Source of the DNA: Siderastrea siderea
Taxonomy: Eukaryota > Cnidaria > Anthozoa > Scleractinia > Rhizangiidae
Direction: 5' to 3'
Assembly: GCA_964030785.1 (NCBI GenBank)
Contig: OZ034978.1
Span: 8,757,453-8,821,452 of the forward strand
DNA length: 64,000 bases
Under the pieces are notes generated by a model. It had not been told where the DNA came from and did no database searches. It worked only from the letters and a program-made list of their open reading frames with translations. Positions 11,975 through 24,592 of this stretch are shown piece by piece. Within the stretch, counting starts at the first letter, position 1; every line of letters begins with the position of its first letter. A program made the position numbers and the translations under genes.

Positions 11975-13352
11975 CTGTGGACGCATTTTAGTGAGGGACT
12001 CTTTGGCCCTCAATTTTACGTATACCGCAGGAAGGGATAGGGGCTGAGGGGAGGGGAAGGGGGCTGCAAGACAAAAAGAAGTGTTTGATCTATCTTTCTA
12101 TCTTACTGTGTATCAGTACTTTGTATAAAGTTTAATTTTAGTTTTTGTGCGGACGCAGTGCGAACCTATGCGTCCGCATACTGTCATCGTCTTTCAGACT
12201 CTGTTTGTTTATTTGAGTTTGGTACGGCTTCCTGAGTCAAGAGTAAATTGGGGCAGTTTGGGAGTAAATTGGTAAATTGGTTTTCTTGGGGGTGGGGAGG
12301 CTTATTCTGGAGGCGAGGTGTTGGGAAGGGTGTGGTTTTCAGAAACCTCGGGCTTCTTGGTCAGCGGGTTAGTGCCATGGTAACGAAACCGCTGGTCAAA
12401 GAATTCTTGAAAAGCTGGAGGGTTCTGTTTCTCTTGATTCCTGAAAATGCTGGGACAAGCTAAGGAGCTTACGCAGTGTGAGTACGATATTGCGTTCGCC
12501 TGTTTCTGCTTCATGCTTACTATAAATGTTAATAATAAATAAATGAAATAATGGTTTTCTTTGTTTTATTTTTGTTTGCTCAATTTTCTGGTTTGATTTC
12601 CGACGTAGTTTTGGTTGTTTGATTACAAAACTGCTGGTCAACTTGGCTGTGTCAGAGTAGGATTGTGTGCTCTTTGTTTAATCATATGAGTGTACTATGA
12701 CACGTTTCGCTCGTTGTTGATGCGACTGATCGGTGCGTTTTATTGTTTCAAAAACTTTGTATGGCACGTTTCATGTTCATCATTTATTGGAAAGGGGCTT
12801 AATTTCCGAAAGCACCAAATAAATATCAACCAAGATGAAACAAAAGTAGCTTCGATTTTTGGAAAGAGCAATAAACTTACTACTTTTTCATATCGGAAAA
12901 TGAGGAAATTGAACTTTATTAACGCGAACATGAATGACAAGATTAGCATAATGCCATTATGTAGTGATGATTTAATAATATTTTATTGCCCAATATTGTA
13001 TGTAAGTTTACAATTTTTCTTTGATGGTACTTGAAACGTGAATAACATTGAGCAGGAAGTCTCAGAAGCCTTTCTGGGCTTATCGAGGAGACCCCCTGTC
13101 AATTCACACCAATGGTTATATCATTTGATGGCATGGACGATTTTGGCTCTAAGAAATCAGCTTTTACATCATCAATACTATATAGGTGTTTACATCGAAT
13201 ATATCATTAAAATATTACAGTGTGCAATCTCTGTTTCATTCTACCACTTCTCTCATAATGAATATTCTCAATTTACGTGCAGTTCGCGCACTTCGCGAGG
13301 GACTTCAGTTTTCCGCTTTCGCAGTTCAGTAATCCTAAAGTTATGCGCGGAT

Positions 13353-13810
13353 CAATTCGAAACTTCAACATCCCCCCCGGGCATATCCCGGGCATTTGAC
13401 TGTGCATCGTACCCGGGGAGGGAGGAATTTGAACGTTGCGTTGGAAGGGTGGAGAATTTGAACCGGATTTACCTCTTGTTCTGACGTAATAGGCCCGTGA
13501 ATTTTTTCGGTTTTTGCGGGGTCTGACGGATTTACCAGATAGAATTTTGCCTTTGTTAATGAATAACTCTTTGAAAGGGTCTTTAAAAGAAGATTGAAGG
13601 CGCCATTACGGCATATCTCTCTCTGAAAGGCATGTAAAGTGCTTGATTGAAGACCAAATTTGTCTTTGAGGAGAGGCAGTTCAGTACTAATTTGGTGGGG
13701 CATTTGAACGGCTTTCTTGCCCCGAGGGGAGGGAATTTGAACAAGCCAATCTTCAAAAGTTCAAATGCCCGGGGGTTGCCCGGGGCGGGGGATGTTGAAC
13801 TTTCGAATTG
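13353..13810. repeat. MITE with CAATTCGAAA termini and GC-rich CCCGGGC blocks
   Basis: Left CAATTCGAAACTTCAACATC and right rc CAATTCGAAAGTTCAACATC are inverted repeats differing at one base, followed inwards by CCCGGGCATTTG in both arms. No coding capacity. Confidence 0.75.
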
Positions 13811-14715
13811 ATTGGCGCATTAGTTAAGAACGTACTCTAACTATTTATGAAGAAACAACACTATGCTGTTCGGAAGCTCAACATTTCAACTAGCGACGAC
13901 AAAGCAAAAATGAATTACCTACAGCAAGTTCGCGTGAATAAAATCACGCAATCATTTTGACAGATTTAACAGGCTGTCACCTTTCAGTACTTACATGACC
14001 CCAAGCCAAGAGTCACACAAAGCATTGACTCAATGCAACTTGGTTTTCTTTCCGTTTAGCGTGGTCAGAATTTATTTTCATTTCAAATTTGCTTCATTAA
14101 TTTTTTACATGGGTAACTCATTTTGAACTTTATCTTTTCTTAGGAAATGCGTTATTTACACTAACTTGAATTGACTAAGAGGCACCCTTTTAAACTCATT
14201 TTAAAAGCGAGTTTCACTTTCCATTGCTCGATCACTGAGTCGAATTATGATAAGCAAATCGCGTTTTAAAAACACTCATGTGCACATTGCGGTGACAGTC
14301 GGCTAAATACCGATTCAAAATATTTATTTATGAGTTTCAGACGTCCGCACATGCCCGCAATGCGCGGGCCCTTTATTATTAGTTTTTATTATTTTGCACG
14401 ACCCCACAAGCTGCAGAGCTTTAATTTTAATCGTGCTGAAAGAAAGGCTGTCTGTCTGTCTGTCCATCCCCACCCTCGGATATTCCACAGATACATGTTT
14501 CATTTTGCTTTTGTTTATTATTCATGGTCAAAAGGCGTACTATACGTCACGCCATTGGCATCATGCCTAGTGTCAAAACAACACTTTAATTGCCTTCTAC
14601 AGGCTTCAAATTTAAAGAATATTAGAGACTGAAAAACAGAAATAACGAGCGAAAAAAGCAGATGTATTTCTTTTCCCTTCGTTTCTTTGCCGACGAAAGT
14701 GTTTATTGCGTTGTC

Positions 14716-14729
14716 GTTGCTATGGTAAC
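14716..14729 (-). promoter_or_regulatory. RFX X-box upstream of UNC119
   Basis: GTTGCTATGGTAAC (minus strand GTTACCATAGCAAC) fits the X-box consensus GTHNYYATRRNAAC at every defined position. It lies 175 bp upstream of the UNC119 ATG, the usual distance for RFX sites in ciliary genes. A regulatory role is inferred from position and motif only. Confidence 0.55.
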
Positions 14730-14903
14730 AAAATTATGCCGCTGACCCCAAAAAGCGTGTTTTCTCAAGCCGTCCATTTTGCTGGAACCGTGTCTTTTCC
14801 TTTCGGTGGAATACATTTATTTTCCCTTTTCGTTTTGGTCACGCAGTGTCAATAGTGAACCTGCAGAGTTAACTGCTAGTGTCTTTGCCTTTTCTGGATA
14901 ATA

Positions 14904-17900
14904 ATGAGTGGAAGATCGTCGAATTCGAACGAAGAAAGCGGTCGAGCGAAGAAGAAAGGTGGCGGTTTCTTGGCGAGGCAAGCAAAGGCTAAAAAGACAA
15001 TTACAGAGGAGGAATTGTTGAAAAAAGACTGCGTCACCCCGGACGATGTTTTAAAGTTGACAAAATGCACAGAAAGTAAGTACAAACAATATGAAATCCA
15101 TTTAGTTCAGGGTCGAGACAATCAAACGCAATTGGGAAAGTTTAAAGATTGATCTAAAAAAGAAGATGATAATGCTGGGACAGACTAGAAGTTCATCGAC
15201 GTTCGCGTGTTAACTAATTCTCCAAGTGCTGTCTCTCATTTGCAGATTACCTCTGTGAACCTGGTGCAAATGTATACAACATCGATTTCACGCGCTTCAA
15301 AATACGTGATATGGAAACCGGGTCCGTCCTGTTCGAGATAGCTAAGCCTGATAACATTGAAGACGAAATCATCGACAACGATGAAGATCCAAACGCCGGT
15401 CGCTTTGTCAGATACAAGTTCGCGCCGGAATTTCTGAGGTTAAAAACCATAGGAGCAACGTGAGTTTACCCTTTCCAGGTCTTTGAACTTGTTTTGCCTT
15501 AGGAAATTGAATTAGCTTCAATAGCAAATCTTTAAGTTGTGTTTTTTTGTGCGATGATCGAGCGATTCAGTTTTATGTACGGTTATTAGAGTATAACTTT
15601 GTAATTTGTATTTGTTCCATTTCAACTTGACATTGAGCTGCAGTTCAAACTGATCATAGTTTTTTTATATGACCCGAAGATTTTCTTAGATTTTGCTCCA
15701 TCTAATTTTAGCTTTCCACTTAAACTTACTGATATTCTAATACTCGTTGTTTTCCTATTTTATTTTCAGAGTCGAATTCACCGTGGGAGACAAACCAGTG
15801 AATAATTTTCGAATGATAGAGCGTCACTTTTTCAGAGATCGTCTGTTAAAAAACTTCGATTTCGAATTTGGTTTTTGTATCCCTAATAGCAAGAACACAT
15901 GTGAGCACATCTACGAATTTCCGACGTTAGATATTGACGAAGGTAAGTATTCTATGTATATTTACCTGTTTTGAGCGTTTATCTATATACCAGTGTTCTA
16001 ACTAACCAATAATTAATCATTTGTATTTACGACACAATCAATATTTTAATTCGAAGGAAAGCCTTTTTTGAATTTTCATCTTCATTAGACATAACATGAC
16101 ATGATCTTACCTGCATGGAAGTTTGTACAAAATGCTGCTGATTTTATTCTTTAGCCTGGCATTTTTCAAAACTCTACTTTTTTTCTTGGTTTACAAATGT
16201 GAACTTATTTTTAAGGTTGGATGGCTCAATCATATCGTTATTTGTTTATTTTGTAAGTTATTCTTCGGTTGTGTGGCAAATTTATTCCATTTTACTTCAC
16301 CAAAACAACAATCCAATACTGACTTAAATTTTGTGCCTGGCATATGCACAGTTAAACTTGATCCTAATTATAAACTTATAATCTTACTGAAGATTTATCA
16401 ATGAGTAAGTTGATCTGTCAATAAAATGCTATATATATTATGCAATAGGGTGTACTTGACCAATGAAAAACAACAATATTGGACGCTAGTATATGATATG
16501 GTACCTTCTGTCGAATTCATTCTCAAGTATAAACAAACTAAAAATCTTTTTCATATGCGGGCCCAGTGTTGACATTAGAAGTACTTTGTCATAATTTTTG
16601 TTTGTTCTCATTCAGAAAATGCATCTAGTACAAGTTTGGCCAGTGTAACAAAACTTAATAAAGGTCCTAGATGATCTCATAGTTTCTAGTGGAAACATTT
16701 CCTTCTTGAAAACATCTTGAGCGCAGTATTGATGAAAAAGAGAACTCCCCAATGCCAGAATAGGAAATGAACTTACATTTTTTTCAACTGGGCTGTTTTT
16801 AGGGAACTTTTTTGTTGGGGAGGGGGGGGGGGACGCATTCTTAGGTAGAGACAATCTTTCCAAAAGAGGAGTGTGTAAAAAATCTGTGTCATTTCTGTAA
16901 TATTTACAAAACACCAAATTTGTTCAAATGGCCCAAGACCAAGCTACAACTCGATTCAAAATTTAGAAGCAGGGTTCGAGTCTTGAATTCTTGAAAAAGT
17001 CTTGAAATTTGCAAACCAGTTTTCCAGACCTGGAAAACGTCTGGAAAATGAAGATCAAGTCTGGAAAAAATGGAGAAAAGTCTGGAGATTTTTGTTTTGA
17101 AAACTGCAACAAGTGCTCAATTGCTAAGTGAAATTTTTTTTCAGGCTGTCAAATCTTATTTCATTTCGTCTTTAGCGAAAACATTCAATCGCAGACATGA
17201 ACAAGGAGGAAAGAAAGGAGAAAGAAGGAGAGCTGAAGTCCATAGAGGAAGAAATAAATAAGAAACATGAACCACTGAAGAATTAGTTCTGTATGCCATG
17301 GAATGTTATTAAGAGATTAGGTGCAGGTGTTGATACACCTGTGATACTTTGTTTCTTACGAGGACCAAAACGGCAAAAGATCTGCTGCCACAGTGCCATA
17401 ATTTGGAAGACATTGACGGTTAAATAAAACATCAGTCTAAATGTGTAACAAACCACGCCTCAAAATGCACATTCAGGGCTCGAGACTAATGGCAGCCAGC
17501 TGGTCACAGACCAGTAGAAATTCCATTTTGACTCGTGAGTTTTGTGCTTTCACTAGCCATTTTGGCTAGTGAAAATTTTAAAGCACTAAAGCACCAGATG
17601 GAAACCAAACTAAATATTGCTTCTGATGATGGGATCCCAAAAGCAAACTGAGTGAGCAGAAACTAACACTTATTCCGTAGAAGGATAAATTATTATCATA
17701 ATGTTCATATGATACTTGTTTTGTCCTCTCAACGTTTTTCCCTACTAATTTTTGTCTCAGATGGTAACGTTTTCTCCGTCATTTCTACGTTAGAACGAAA
17801 TTAGCCGTCTTCAGAACAGTTCACCATACGTTTCCTTGAAAGGTCTTTTAGTACCTGCATATGATATTTGTCTACACGTCAGTAGGTTCACACAATTTTT

Positions 17901-20900
17901 GAGTCTTCTGTTATCGACTTTTTCCATTAATTGCTACGTTCATACAATAGTTTCTCTTCCCAGCGTTTCTCTCTACGTAATGTCTTCACAGTGTTTATCC
18001 GTACGTAAGTAGGTTCGTCGATTTTTTAGTCTAGCCTTCTCAACGTTTCTTTGTACGTTAGTACGTTCGCACGACATTGTTCTGCTATTCCTAAAGTTTT
18101 CAGTGTGTTAGTACATTCGCACAATAAGGCAACACTGCTTAGCGTTTCTCTGTAGGTTAGTATGTTCATACGGTATTAGTTTTGTCTTCTCAATGTTTTC
18201 CGTACGTTAGCGCAATTTTAGTTGTCTCATTTACGTTTCTCCGTAATTTACTGTTCCACTGTAATAGTTCTGAGTTTGTCCGTTCGGCGTTCTTCCTTAC
18301 GTCACGCACATTCTTAAGGAATTAGTTTTGTCTAATAACGTTTCTCCGTAAGTTAGTACTGTTGCGTATATTATTAGTCTCTTTGTCTTGGTATGTTGGC
18401 ATCGTTTCTCCCTACTATAGTGCATTCGCAACCAATGTGCTCGATATGACTTCTCAACGTTTCTCCTTACCTTAGTAAGTTCAAACCTCATTAGTTTTTT
18501 TCTTACACAGGTGTTGATACAGCTGTGATACTTTGTTTCTTACGAGGACCAAAACACCAAAAGATCTGCTGCCTGTCATGATATTGGGTTGCTACATTTT
18601 TTTGATTGTGTTACTCAAAGTTTTGAATAGGAAAAAAACATTGTAATTACTGATTTTTCTAGGGTGTTTATATTTATTAAGAAAAATTATTATACTGTAT
18701 GATGAGATCATTTGCTTCGTGTTTAAATAACGAAAGGCATGGTTTCTGCAGGAGAATAGGGATAAATACTGCTAGTTATTTCAAAATTCCTCAAATATCT
18801 CTTGCCACTTCGCCGCTCGTGATTTTAAGGACAGTTTTGAATTATAACTCGTGGGTTTTTATCTCAAATATCCCTTAAAACCATGCTATTACTACACTAA
18901 CTTTAAGTCTGGAAAAAGAAATTATTGTTTTGGAAAAAGTCTGGAAAAAGTCTTGACTTTTGCATCCAAAATTCTGTACAAACCCTGTAGAAGACAAATA
19001 CCAAAAAACATAACCTACTTTGGTGTCAAACGTTTTTCATTGAACATTTCAAGTTTGAAACTTGTGATTACTTCAGCACTCCAAGTGAACCGAGGATGAA
19101 TCTTTTTAGCGTTGAAATAAATTTAACTCACTGGAGAACATGTCTGTTAAATGAAGTCATTCCTGGTCAGAAGTCATGGATGCAAATTAAAAGTATGCCT
19201 AACACACATCCCAACCTTCTTGTGAATGTTTGATAATGAAACATGCCATGTGTGATACCAAATCAGATCATGTTTTTTATCTTATGCCCACTCTTAGATG
19301 CAACCAGTCCTGTTTGCAGGAATTGAAAAATTCCTAATATAACATTACCTTAGTTTCCTCGTAAAGGAAAAAATCGCAAGGGAAATGAAACATCTATTTG
19401 ACTTAAAAAAAAAAACTAGTTGGTAACTTGTCAAACACTTCCAAAATCACAATTGATAACAAATTAAACTCAGTTATCATTTTACAGAACTGTGTTTAAA
19501 TAGCTAATAAGGAAAGTTGTGGTCAAGGCTATTTAGCGAATGCCATTAATTTGGCCAGGAAATAAAGTAGATGGAAAAATATGATAAATTTGTGAAAAAA
19601 GAAACTTAAGATGGTAAATTAAAAAATATATATACCAAATTTCTTTATTTATCACCACACACTGCTCTTGGCATTACTGATTCTAGCCACTAGCTGGATT
19701 CCTATTGAGGATCGAGATTTCTTCCTTGTCCCACTCTCACGACACACAGAGTGTAAGATCTTTCTTAGCAAGCTTAAAAATTACCAGCTTAGGAGGCTGT
19801 TTTGTGAGATGTATTAAATTGACTTCTTAAATGCAAATTTCCTTGAATTCAAGATGAAAAAGGTGTGTTAGTTTTGTTTAACCCCAACAAATAACTAATT
19901 ATTTAAAAGAAACTAAGCATTTACATTAAAAGCTGGTACAATCAATAATATTGGTGGAGGTGAACTGGAACATCCTGTTACCAGATTATTTTGCTTAACG
20001 TTGAATTTTAACCAGTCACTTAATAATATTTTATTTGGCATTAAATCAAATCCAATAGCCTATTTTGAGATTCCTTTGTCTCTGTTTCCTTAAATAAAGC
20101 CAGGAAACAATTGGCTTTCATTCATTTGTAAAATAATACGGAGTCATTTTCGTATCAAATGTTTTGCAGCTGCCTTGCTTTGAAAGTGAGGTTTATTAAC
20201 AGGGTTGTCCCTAACAGCCGGCAGCCGGCAGAATGAACCAGCTACTTGGGTCGTTTATGCCGGCTACTTTCGTGATATATATGTATTTTTAAAGACAAAT
20301 TATTTGTTCCTTTACTGGTGCAGATATATGAAAATGAAACTTATTTCCCATTGCAGTTTATTGACTTAAAAATAATCTGCTTGGCACAGAGATACACGAT
20401 TATTAGTTCATTACGTTGAGTTCTGGGAATTACCTGTAGAAAGCCACTGAAGGCATGAGTCTATACAAATAAAATTGAAAAGTTATGATAACTTTTGGAA
20501 CTGACATTATTGGAAATTTGTGCTAAGAATCAAGGAAATTCGGTTTCTGGGGACATAAAATGTAAAAATTTCCTGGGGCGGAGCATGCCCCTAGACCCCC
20601 CCAGAAGGGATCACCTTCGGTGCTCAATAATCACTATCCGGCTACTTAAAAATTTTTGCCAGTTATTTGAAAAGTTGTGGACAACCCTATATTAAGAGAG
20701 GCTTAAATTTCTCACCCATTAGACAAATCGTCCTCGCACTACATTCTCAGCCGATTTAAAATTACTCGCCGATTACTCCCTAAATTGCACTCCACTCAGT
20801 ACAATTACCATTATTATTATTATTGTTATCATTGTCATTGTCATTATTGTTGTCATTTGTCATTATCTAAGCACAGTATAGCAAGAAATTTTTGAGTTTA

Positions 20901-21263
20901 TATGTGTGTTTTTGTTAATTAATATTTTCTTCCAATCTGTAAAAAAAAATCCGTTTAAAATGTATCATTTTGCAGTAAAATAATTCCAAAAAATTTACTC
21001 CAACATATTATAGATTGCAATGTGACAAGAAATCCATAATGTCCTGGGCAAAAGCATCACAAAATATGCCATCCTGGAAAGTTTTAAGTTTTAGGTTTGA
21101 CAACTTAAAAGTTATGAATTCTAAGAAACAGAGTAACCTAACATGGGAGGGAATAACTCAATGTGGGATTGAAAGTTTTTGTGAAACCAAGCTGCAGGCA
21201 AGGATTTAAATAAGCACTTTGAAATTGTTCCAAGTCAGTCATAAGCACAAAGCAGCCATCATT

Positions 21264-21317
<54 letters not shown>

Positions 21318-22590
21318 TAATGACAAATGGGATTAAATGACAATAACAAAGAACGACAGTACTGTTTGAATGGTTGTGTTTGTTTGTTTATGATACTATC
21401 GCAATAAACCCTCCCAGATCTCATCTAGTAGACATTCTTAAAAACTTCCCAAAAAAACACTTGCCAAAATTTTCTTATCCAAAAAATTCTTAAAATCATG
21501 AATTTCAAACCCAGAAAACCCTTCGCACCTAGCTACCCGTCACTTGAAATCCAGATTACCCCCTGGGACTGATAATGCTTATATTTCAGCATTTAAGGTG
21601 GCTCCCTAGAGTTTCTACAAAAGTGACTATACGAACTGGCAAGACTTTGAAAAGAAGCCCTAGTTCTGTTGTCTTGCAATCTTTGTTCCTGAATTTTACC
21701 AGTAAGGTTGCCAACATAATTACCCTTTTTTTTCAGGTTTTGCTTCTTAGGCATAGCCCATTGTCATGGCAACAAAGCAACTAAAGAATGACAGATATTT
21801 CCCATTAATTCGTCTTTTTTCTTAAATATTTTGATTTTCCCTCAGTGAAGTTTTTTGAAACTTTCCTATTTTGTGAAAATGATTTTGACTAACATTTTGC
21901 AGGGGAAAAAATATGGGGTGGTTCAGACGGATTCACCAATATCACGTGATTTCTTATTTTTAACCATTAAACTGGATTGCTCTGACAGAATTTTTCCAAA
22001 AAATAATATGTCAAAGGTAGCATTAGTATCTCAAAATGTGCAAAATTTTAAAAAAATTCACCGAAGGAAACGGGAGAAAATTTACTGCTAACTTTGCAAT
22101 TTTTGGCTATGCTGACGTCATAAATATCAGGAAAAACCTACGATTTTATGTGAGTGCGCGCAGATTACTACAGCTCGCATCATCAGCGCGCGTGGTCATA
22201 AACCTATAGGGAGCCACCTTAAGTAAGTTATTACTGTGGGAACTCAAATTTCCTTTTGTTATTATTGTTTGATTGTAATCAAATCATGAAAAGTGATCGA
22301 ATCATAGCTGTCAAAAACCTGGTTCTACATGCCGCAGTGAAATTGCACGTTGAGTGTTGGGCTTTAGTCCCCAAAACAATTTTCTTTTACAGTCATTAAT
22401 AAATGTTATATGACTGTATCAACCATGTTGCATCACATGTTGCATTTGTTTGTAATAACATTTTCTTTTTTCTGTTTTTACAGTACAAGAAATGATTGAT
22501 CATCCATTCGAGACAAAGTCAGATAGCTTTTACTTTGTTGACGGCAAACTCATCATGCATAACAAAGCAGACTATGCGTATGATGGATAG
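14904..22590 (+). CDS. UNC119: UNC119 lipid-binding trafficking chaperone
   Basis: Four exons, 14904-15075, 15246-15459, 15770-15942 and 22484-22590, join in phase to 221 residues and TAG at 22588-22590 (human UNC119 is 240). The start is the first ATG, followed by a Ser/Lys-rich disordered stretch. Residues from about 45 form the PDE-delta-like beta-sandwich, with family signatures [55 protein letters not shown] and [19 protein letters not shown]. By homology it binds N-myristoylated cargo in a hydrophobic pocket and delivers it, for example to cilia, with release by ARL3-GTP. Splice sites are canonical. Intron 3 is 6.5 kb and packed with transposons. The C-terminus (YAYDG) is a short variant. 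An RFX X-box sits upstream and an AATAAA is at 22965. Confidence 0.95.
16970..18987. mobile_element. 2.0-kb non-autonomous element with CAGGGTT ends and 6-bp target duplication
   Basis: Begins CAGGGTTCGAGTCTTGAATT and ends AATTCTGTACAAACCCTG. It is flanked exactly by TAGAAG at 16964-16969 and 18988-18993. Inside are repeated AAAAGTCTGGAAAA words near both ends and two 66 bp direct repeats (17324-17389, 18508-18573) that bracket a degenerate tandem array. No transposase frame is visible. The ends and 6 bp duplication suggest a hAT-related group; the class is inferred. Confidence 0.75.
17700..18505. repeat. Degenerate ~50-bp tandem array
   Basis: About 15 diverged units built around CAACGTTTCTCCGTACGTTAG, TACGTTCGCACAAT and ATTAGTTTTGTCTTCT. 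It lies between the two 66 bp direct repeats inside the 2.0 kb element. Confidence 0.7.
20200..20689. mobile_element. 490-bp element, CAGGGTTGTCC termini, copy 1
   Basis: Left CAGGGTTGTCC, right GGACAACCCTA, flanked by TATTAA on both sides. It shares full-length similarity with 35733-36230, in the same orientation. No coding capacity; the interior carries CAGCCGGCAGCCGGCAG. Confidence 0.8.
21258..21317. repeat. (TTA)n microsatellite
   Basis: About 20 TTA units with one T insertion, in UNC119 intron 3. Confidence 0.95.
21597..22218. mobile_element. TTAA-flanked MITE, GGTGGCTCCCTA termini
   Basis: Left GGTGGCTCCCTA and right TAGGGAGCCACC are perfect inverted repeats, with TTAA directly outside both. 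TTAA duplication is the hallmark of piggyBac-type insertion. The 622 bp interior has no transposase. Confidence 0.8.
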
Positions 22591-22691
22591 CGTTTTGGAG
22601 AAGAATCAATATTGCAGATATTACAATGTACTAAATTGTACACATGTACAGAAACATTCATTGAAAAAATTGAAAAAATGTAGTTCTTTCA

Positions 22692-22930
22692 GTTTCTTAA
22701 CCCTTCAACTGACTTTTGCTCAGCAACAAGATTCTCCCAACTGCTTTCCATACGTTTTATACAATTCTCCCTTGGAGAAAGTGGTATTTCGTCAGTACTT
22801 CCCCTTTTAATAAGGTGGTCAATTTGCCTTTTCTTATGAGGTATCTCCTTAATTAGGTAGACAATGTGTAGCAAAGAGTGATAAGTGATAAATTTAAAAC
22901 TAATTGATGCTTGCAGTGAAAAGGGTTAAA
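22692..22930. repeat. MITE with TTAACCCTT termini in UNC119 3' region
   Basis: Left AGTTTCTTAACCCTT and right AAGGGTTAAACT are near inverted repeats about 240 bp apart, just past the UNC119 stop and so probably in its 3' UTR. Confidence 0.5.
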
Positions 22931-22964
22931 CTGCAAGGGAATTTAATGGCGATTAACACTAGGT

Positions 22965-22970
22965 AATAAA
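22965..22970 (+). terminator. Candidate UNC119 polyadenylation signal
   Basis: AATAAA 375 bp after the UNC119 stop codon. Position fits; there is no transcript evidence. Confidence 0.35.
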
Positions 22971-23359
22971 TCGCAAGGTTCGTTCCAACAAAGTAAAATG
23001 TTTTGGTAGGCCTTTATAATACCCAATTACATTTTTTTGTAAGATATATATTCATGTAGTTATCACTGTTGTTTGTAAATCAGCTAAACATAGTCTCAAA
23101 ATCAATCGGAAAGCAATTAGAATTGAAAAAGAAAAAAACTTGACTTATGCTTAACTAAGTTTGAGAAGGTTCATTGTAGACCAAGTAGAATTTTGTATGG
23201 GTAATCTATGAAAGTCAAATAGATGACTGGACTGTTGTCCTCATGAAGTAGAAACAAAATGAAGTTTGACTGAAACTGTCTGTAAGTATTATTTTTATTG
23301 ATAACTAATCATCTAGTTTTGAGTCAAGCATTAGACTGCTGAATGAGGCCGGTTGGTAC

Positions 23360-23516
23360 TAGCCTGTTCCAGGCATTCAGATAGTGCAGCACAAGTGAAA
23401 GAGTGGGAAAAACAAGGGAAGAATGGGGAAGAGGGCGAGTCCCTTCGTTTTTTATACTCTTTTGCTCGCTATATTTTTCGCTTGCGCTCCACTATCTGAA
23501 TGCCTGGAACAGGCTA
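23360..23516. repeat. 157-bp MITE with perfect ~27-bp inverted ends
   Basis: Left TAGCCTGTTCCAGGCATTCA and the mirrored TGAATGCCTGGAACAGGCTA on the right match perfectly, and the match extends a few bases further inwards (GATAGTG/CACTATC). Confidence 0.85.
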
Positions 23517-24261
23517 AATTGATGCGCGATGCAAGCATAGGTATACAGCTATTTCAATTAACATTGTCAGAAAGCCTACGCGATAAGACCGCAAGATGAT
23601 AAGGGTAATTTATTAATTACCCATATGGGTAATCTATTAAACTACCAAACTTAGCTTTGGCTCACCCATACAGAAAATAAATTACATAGGCATTGAAGTG
23701 TGTGTGCTACGTTCACTCATGCTATGGCAGTGTCAACCATGAAATTACAGACGAATCACAGACTTACACCTACCCATTCTACCTTTCGGTCTTGTCGCGT
23801 ACACTCCAGACTTTAAAATCTGACAGTGTTAATTGAAACAGTGATAGATGCAAGGATGTTTACACATCAGTACATGGTGGCGCTGGCATACACAAAAAGA
23901 TAAATTATTAATGCCCTTTTTGTAAACCCTGATTACTTGTACATGATGAGAATCTAACGACATGGACTCTGTTTGTTGTACTTATGTGCTTATGCTTGCA
24001 TTATCCCAGTTTGCAATGCTGCAATGTGAGCCCAGTTAAGCTTATGTTATCTTGAGTAACATGGATGTGTCTTGTGCTTATCAGTGCACGTGTTGTACGT
24101 GTAAACCAACCCTGGCAAGTGCGTGTCTCAAAAATTGAGTGTTTTGGATTGCTAGTGAAATTGTTGGTTTCCCTAAGGGTTTGCTGGTAACCCATTTGAT
24201 TCTTTCCATACAGTTTTGGGTTCCATAGTAAAACAATGATGCCCTTGGACACCAGTATATC

Positions 24262-24592
24262 TGGGGGGGGGGGGATACTCCCTATAGTGGGCTATACAGG
24301 GAGGCTCTGCCCAAAAAGGGTGCCTCTTTTAAGCTTGCAGTATACTTAAGGGTAGGGAAAATTGTCATTTTAGTACATGGAAGAGTCACAAAATCTGTTA
24401 CAAAGCATTAGACACGAAAGCTTAGTGTATAGAAGGGTGCCAAATTTGGCAGTTGCTTCATGCTACAGAAACCAGGATATGCTCCGGTTGTGTAAGCCTT
24501 GTTAGCTTGTGTGCGACTTTCCCTACCTTTTACCTTTTAGTACATCAAAGGATAAGGGTTGAGCCTCTGGGCGGAGCCTCCCTGTATAACCC
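24262..24592. repeat. GGGGGATACTCCC-type MITE, copy 1
   Basis: Starts with a G run and GATACTCCCTATAGTGGGC. The inverted blocks ATACAGGGAGGCTCTGCCC and GGGCGGAGCCTCCCTGTAT form long arms. Related copies lie at 54110-54527 and, less closely, 46812-47125. Confidence 0.7.

Larger units (their letters stand above)
1272..14715. other. Intergenic region between PRPF19 and UNC119, repeat-rich
   Basis: About 13.4 kb without a convincing intact gene. It holds foldback/MITE elements (1703-1954, 2021-2395, 2403-2796, 13353-13810), two copies of a composite repeat (4939-7859 and 8950-11265), a Penelope-like 3' fragment (9757-10735), simple repeats, and two short open stretches that could be coding remnants (3809-4061 and 11769-11974). 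I see nothing else I can name in 11270-11760, 11980-13350 or 13811-14700 beyond simple repeats. Confidence 0.6.
15943..22483 (+). other. UNC119 intron 3, transposon-filled
   Basis: 6.5 kb intron starting GTAAGT and ending TTTTTACAG. It contains a 2.0 kb element (16970-18987), a 490 bp element (20200-20689), TTA repeats (21258-21317) and a TTAA-flanked element (21597-22218). I see no exon inside it; 15990-16960 and 19000-20190 show only AT-rich sequence and a short G run at 16822. Confidence 0.8.

Noticed and set aside
13038..13484. 148-codon open frame next to a MITE
   Set aside because: Its second half reads through the inverted-repeat end of the MITE at 13353; no homologous pattern recognised.
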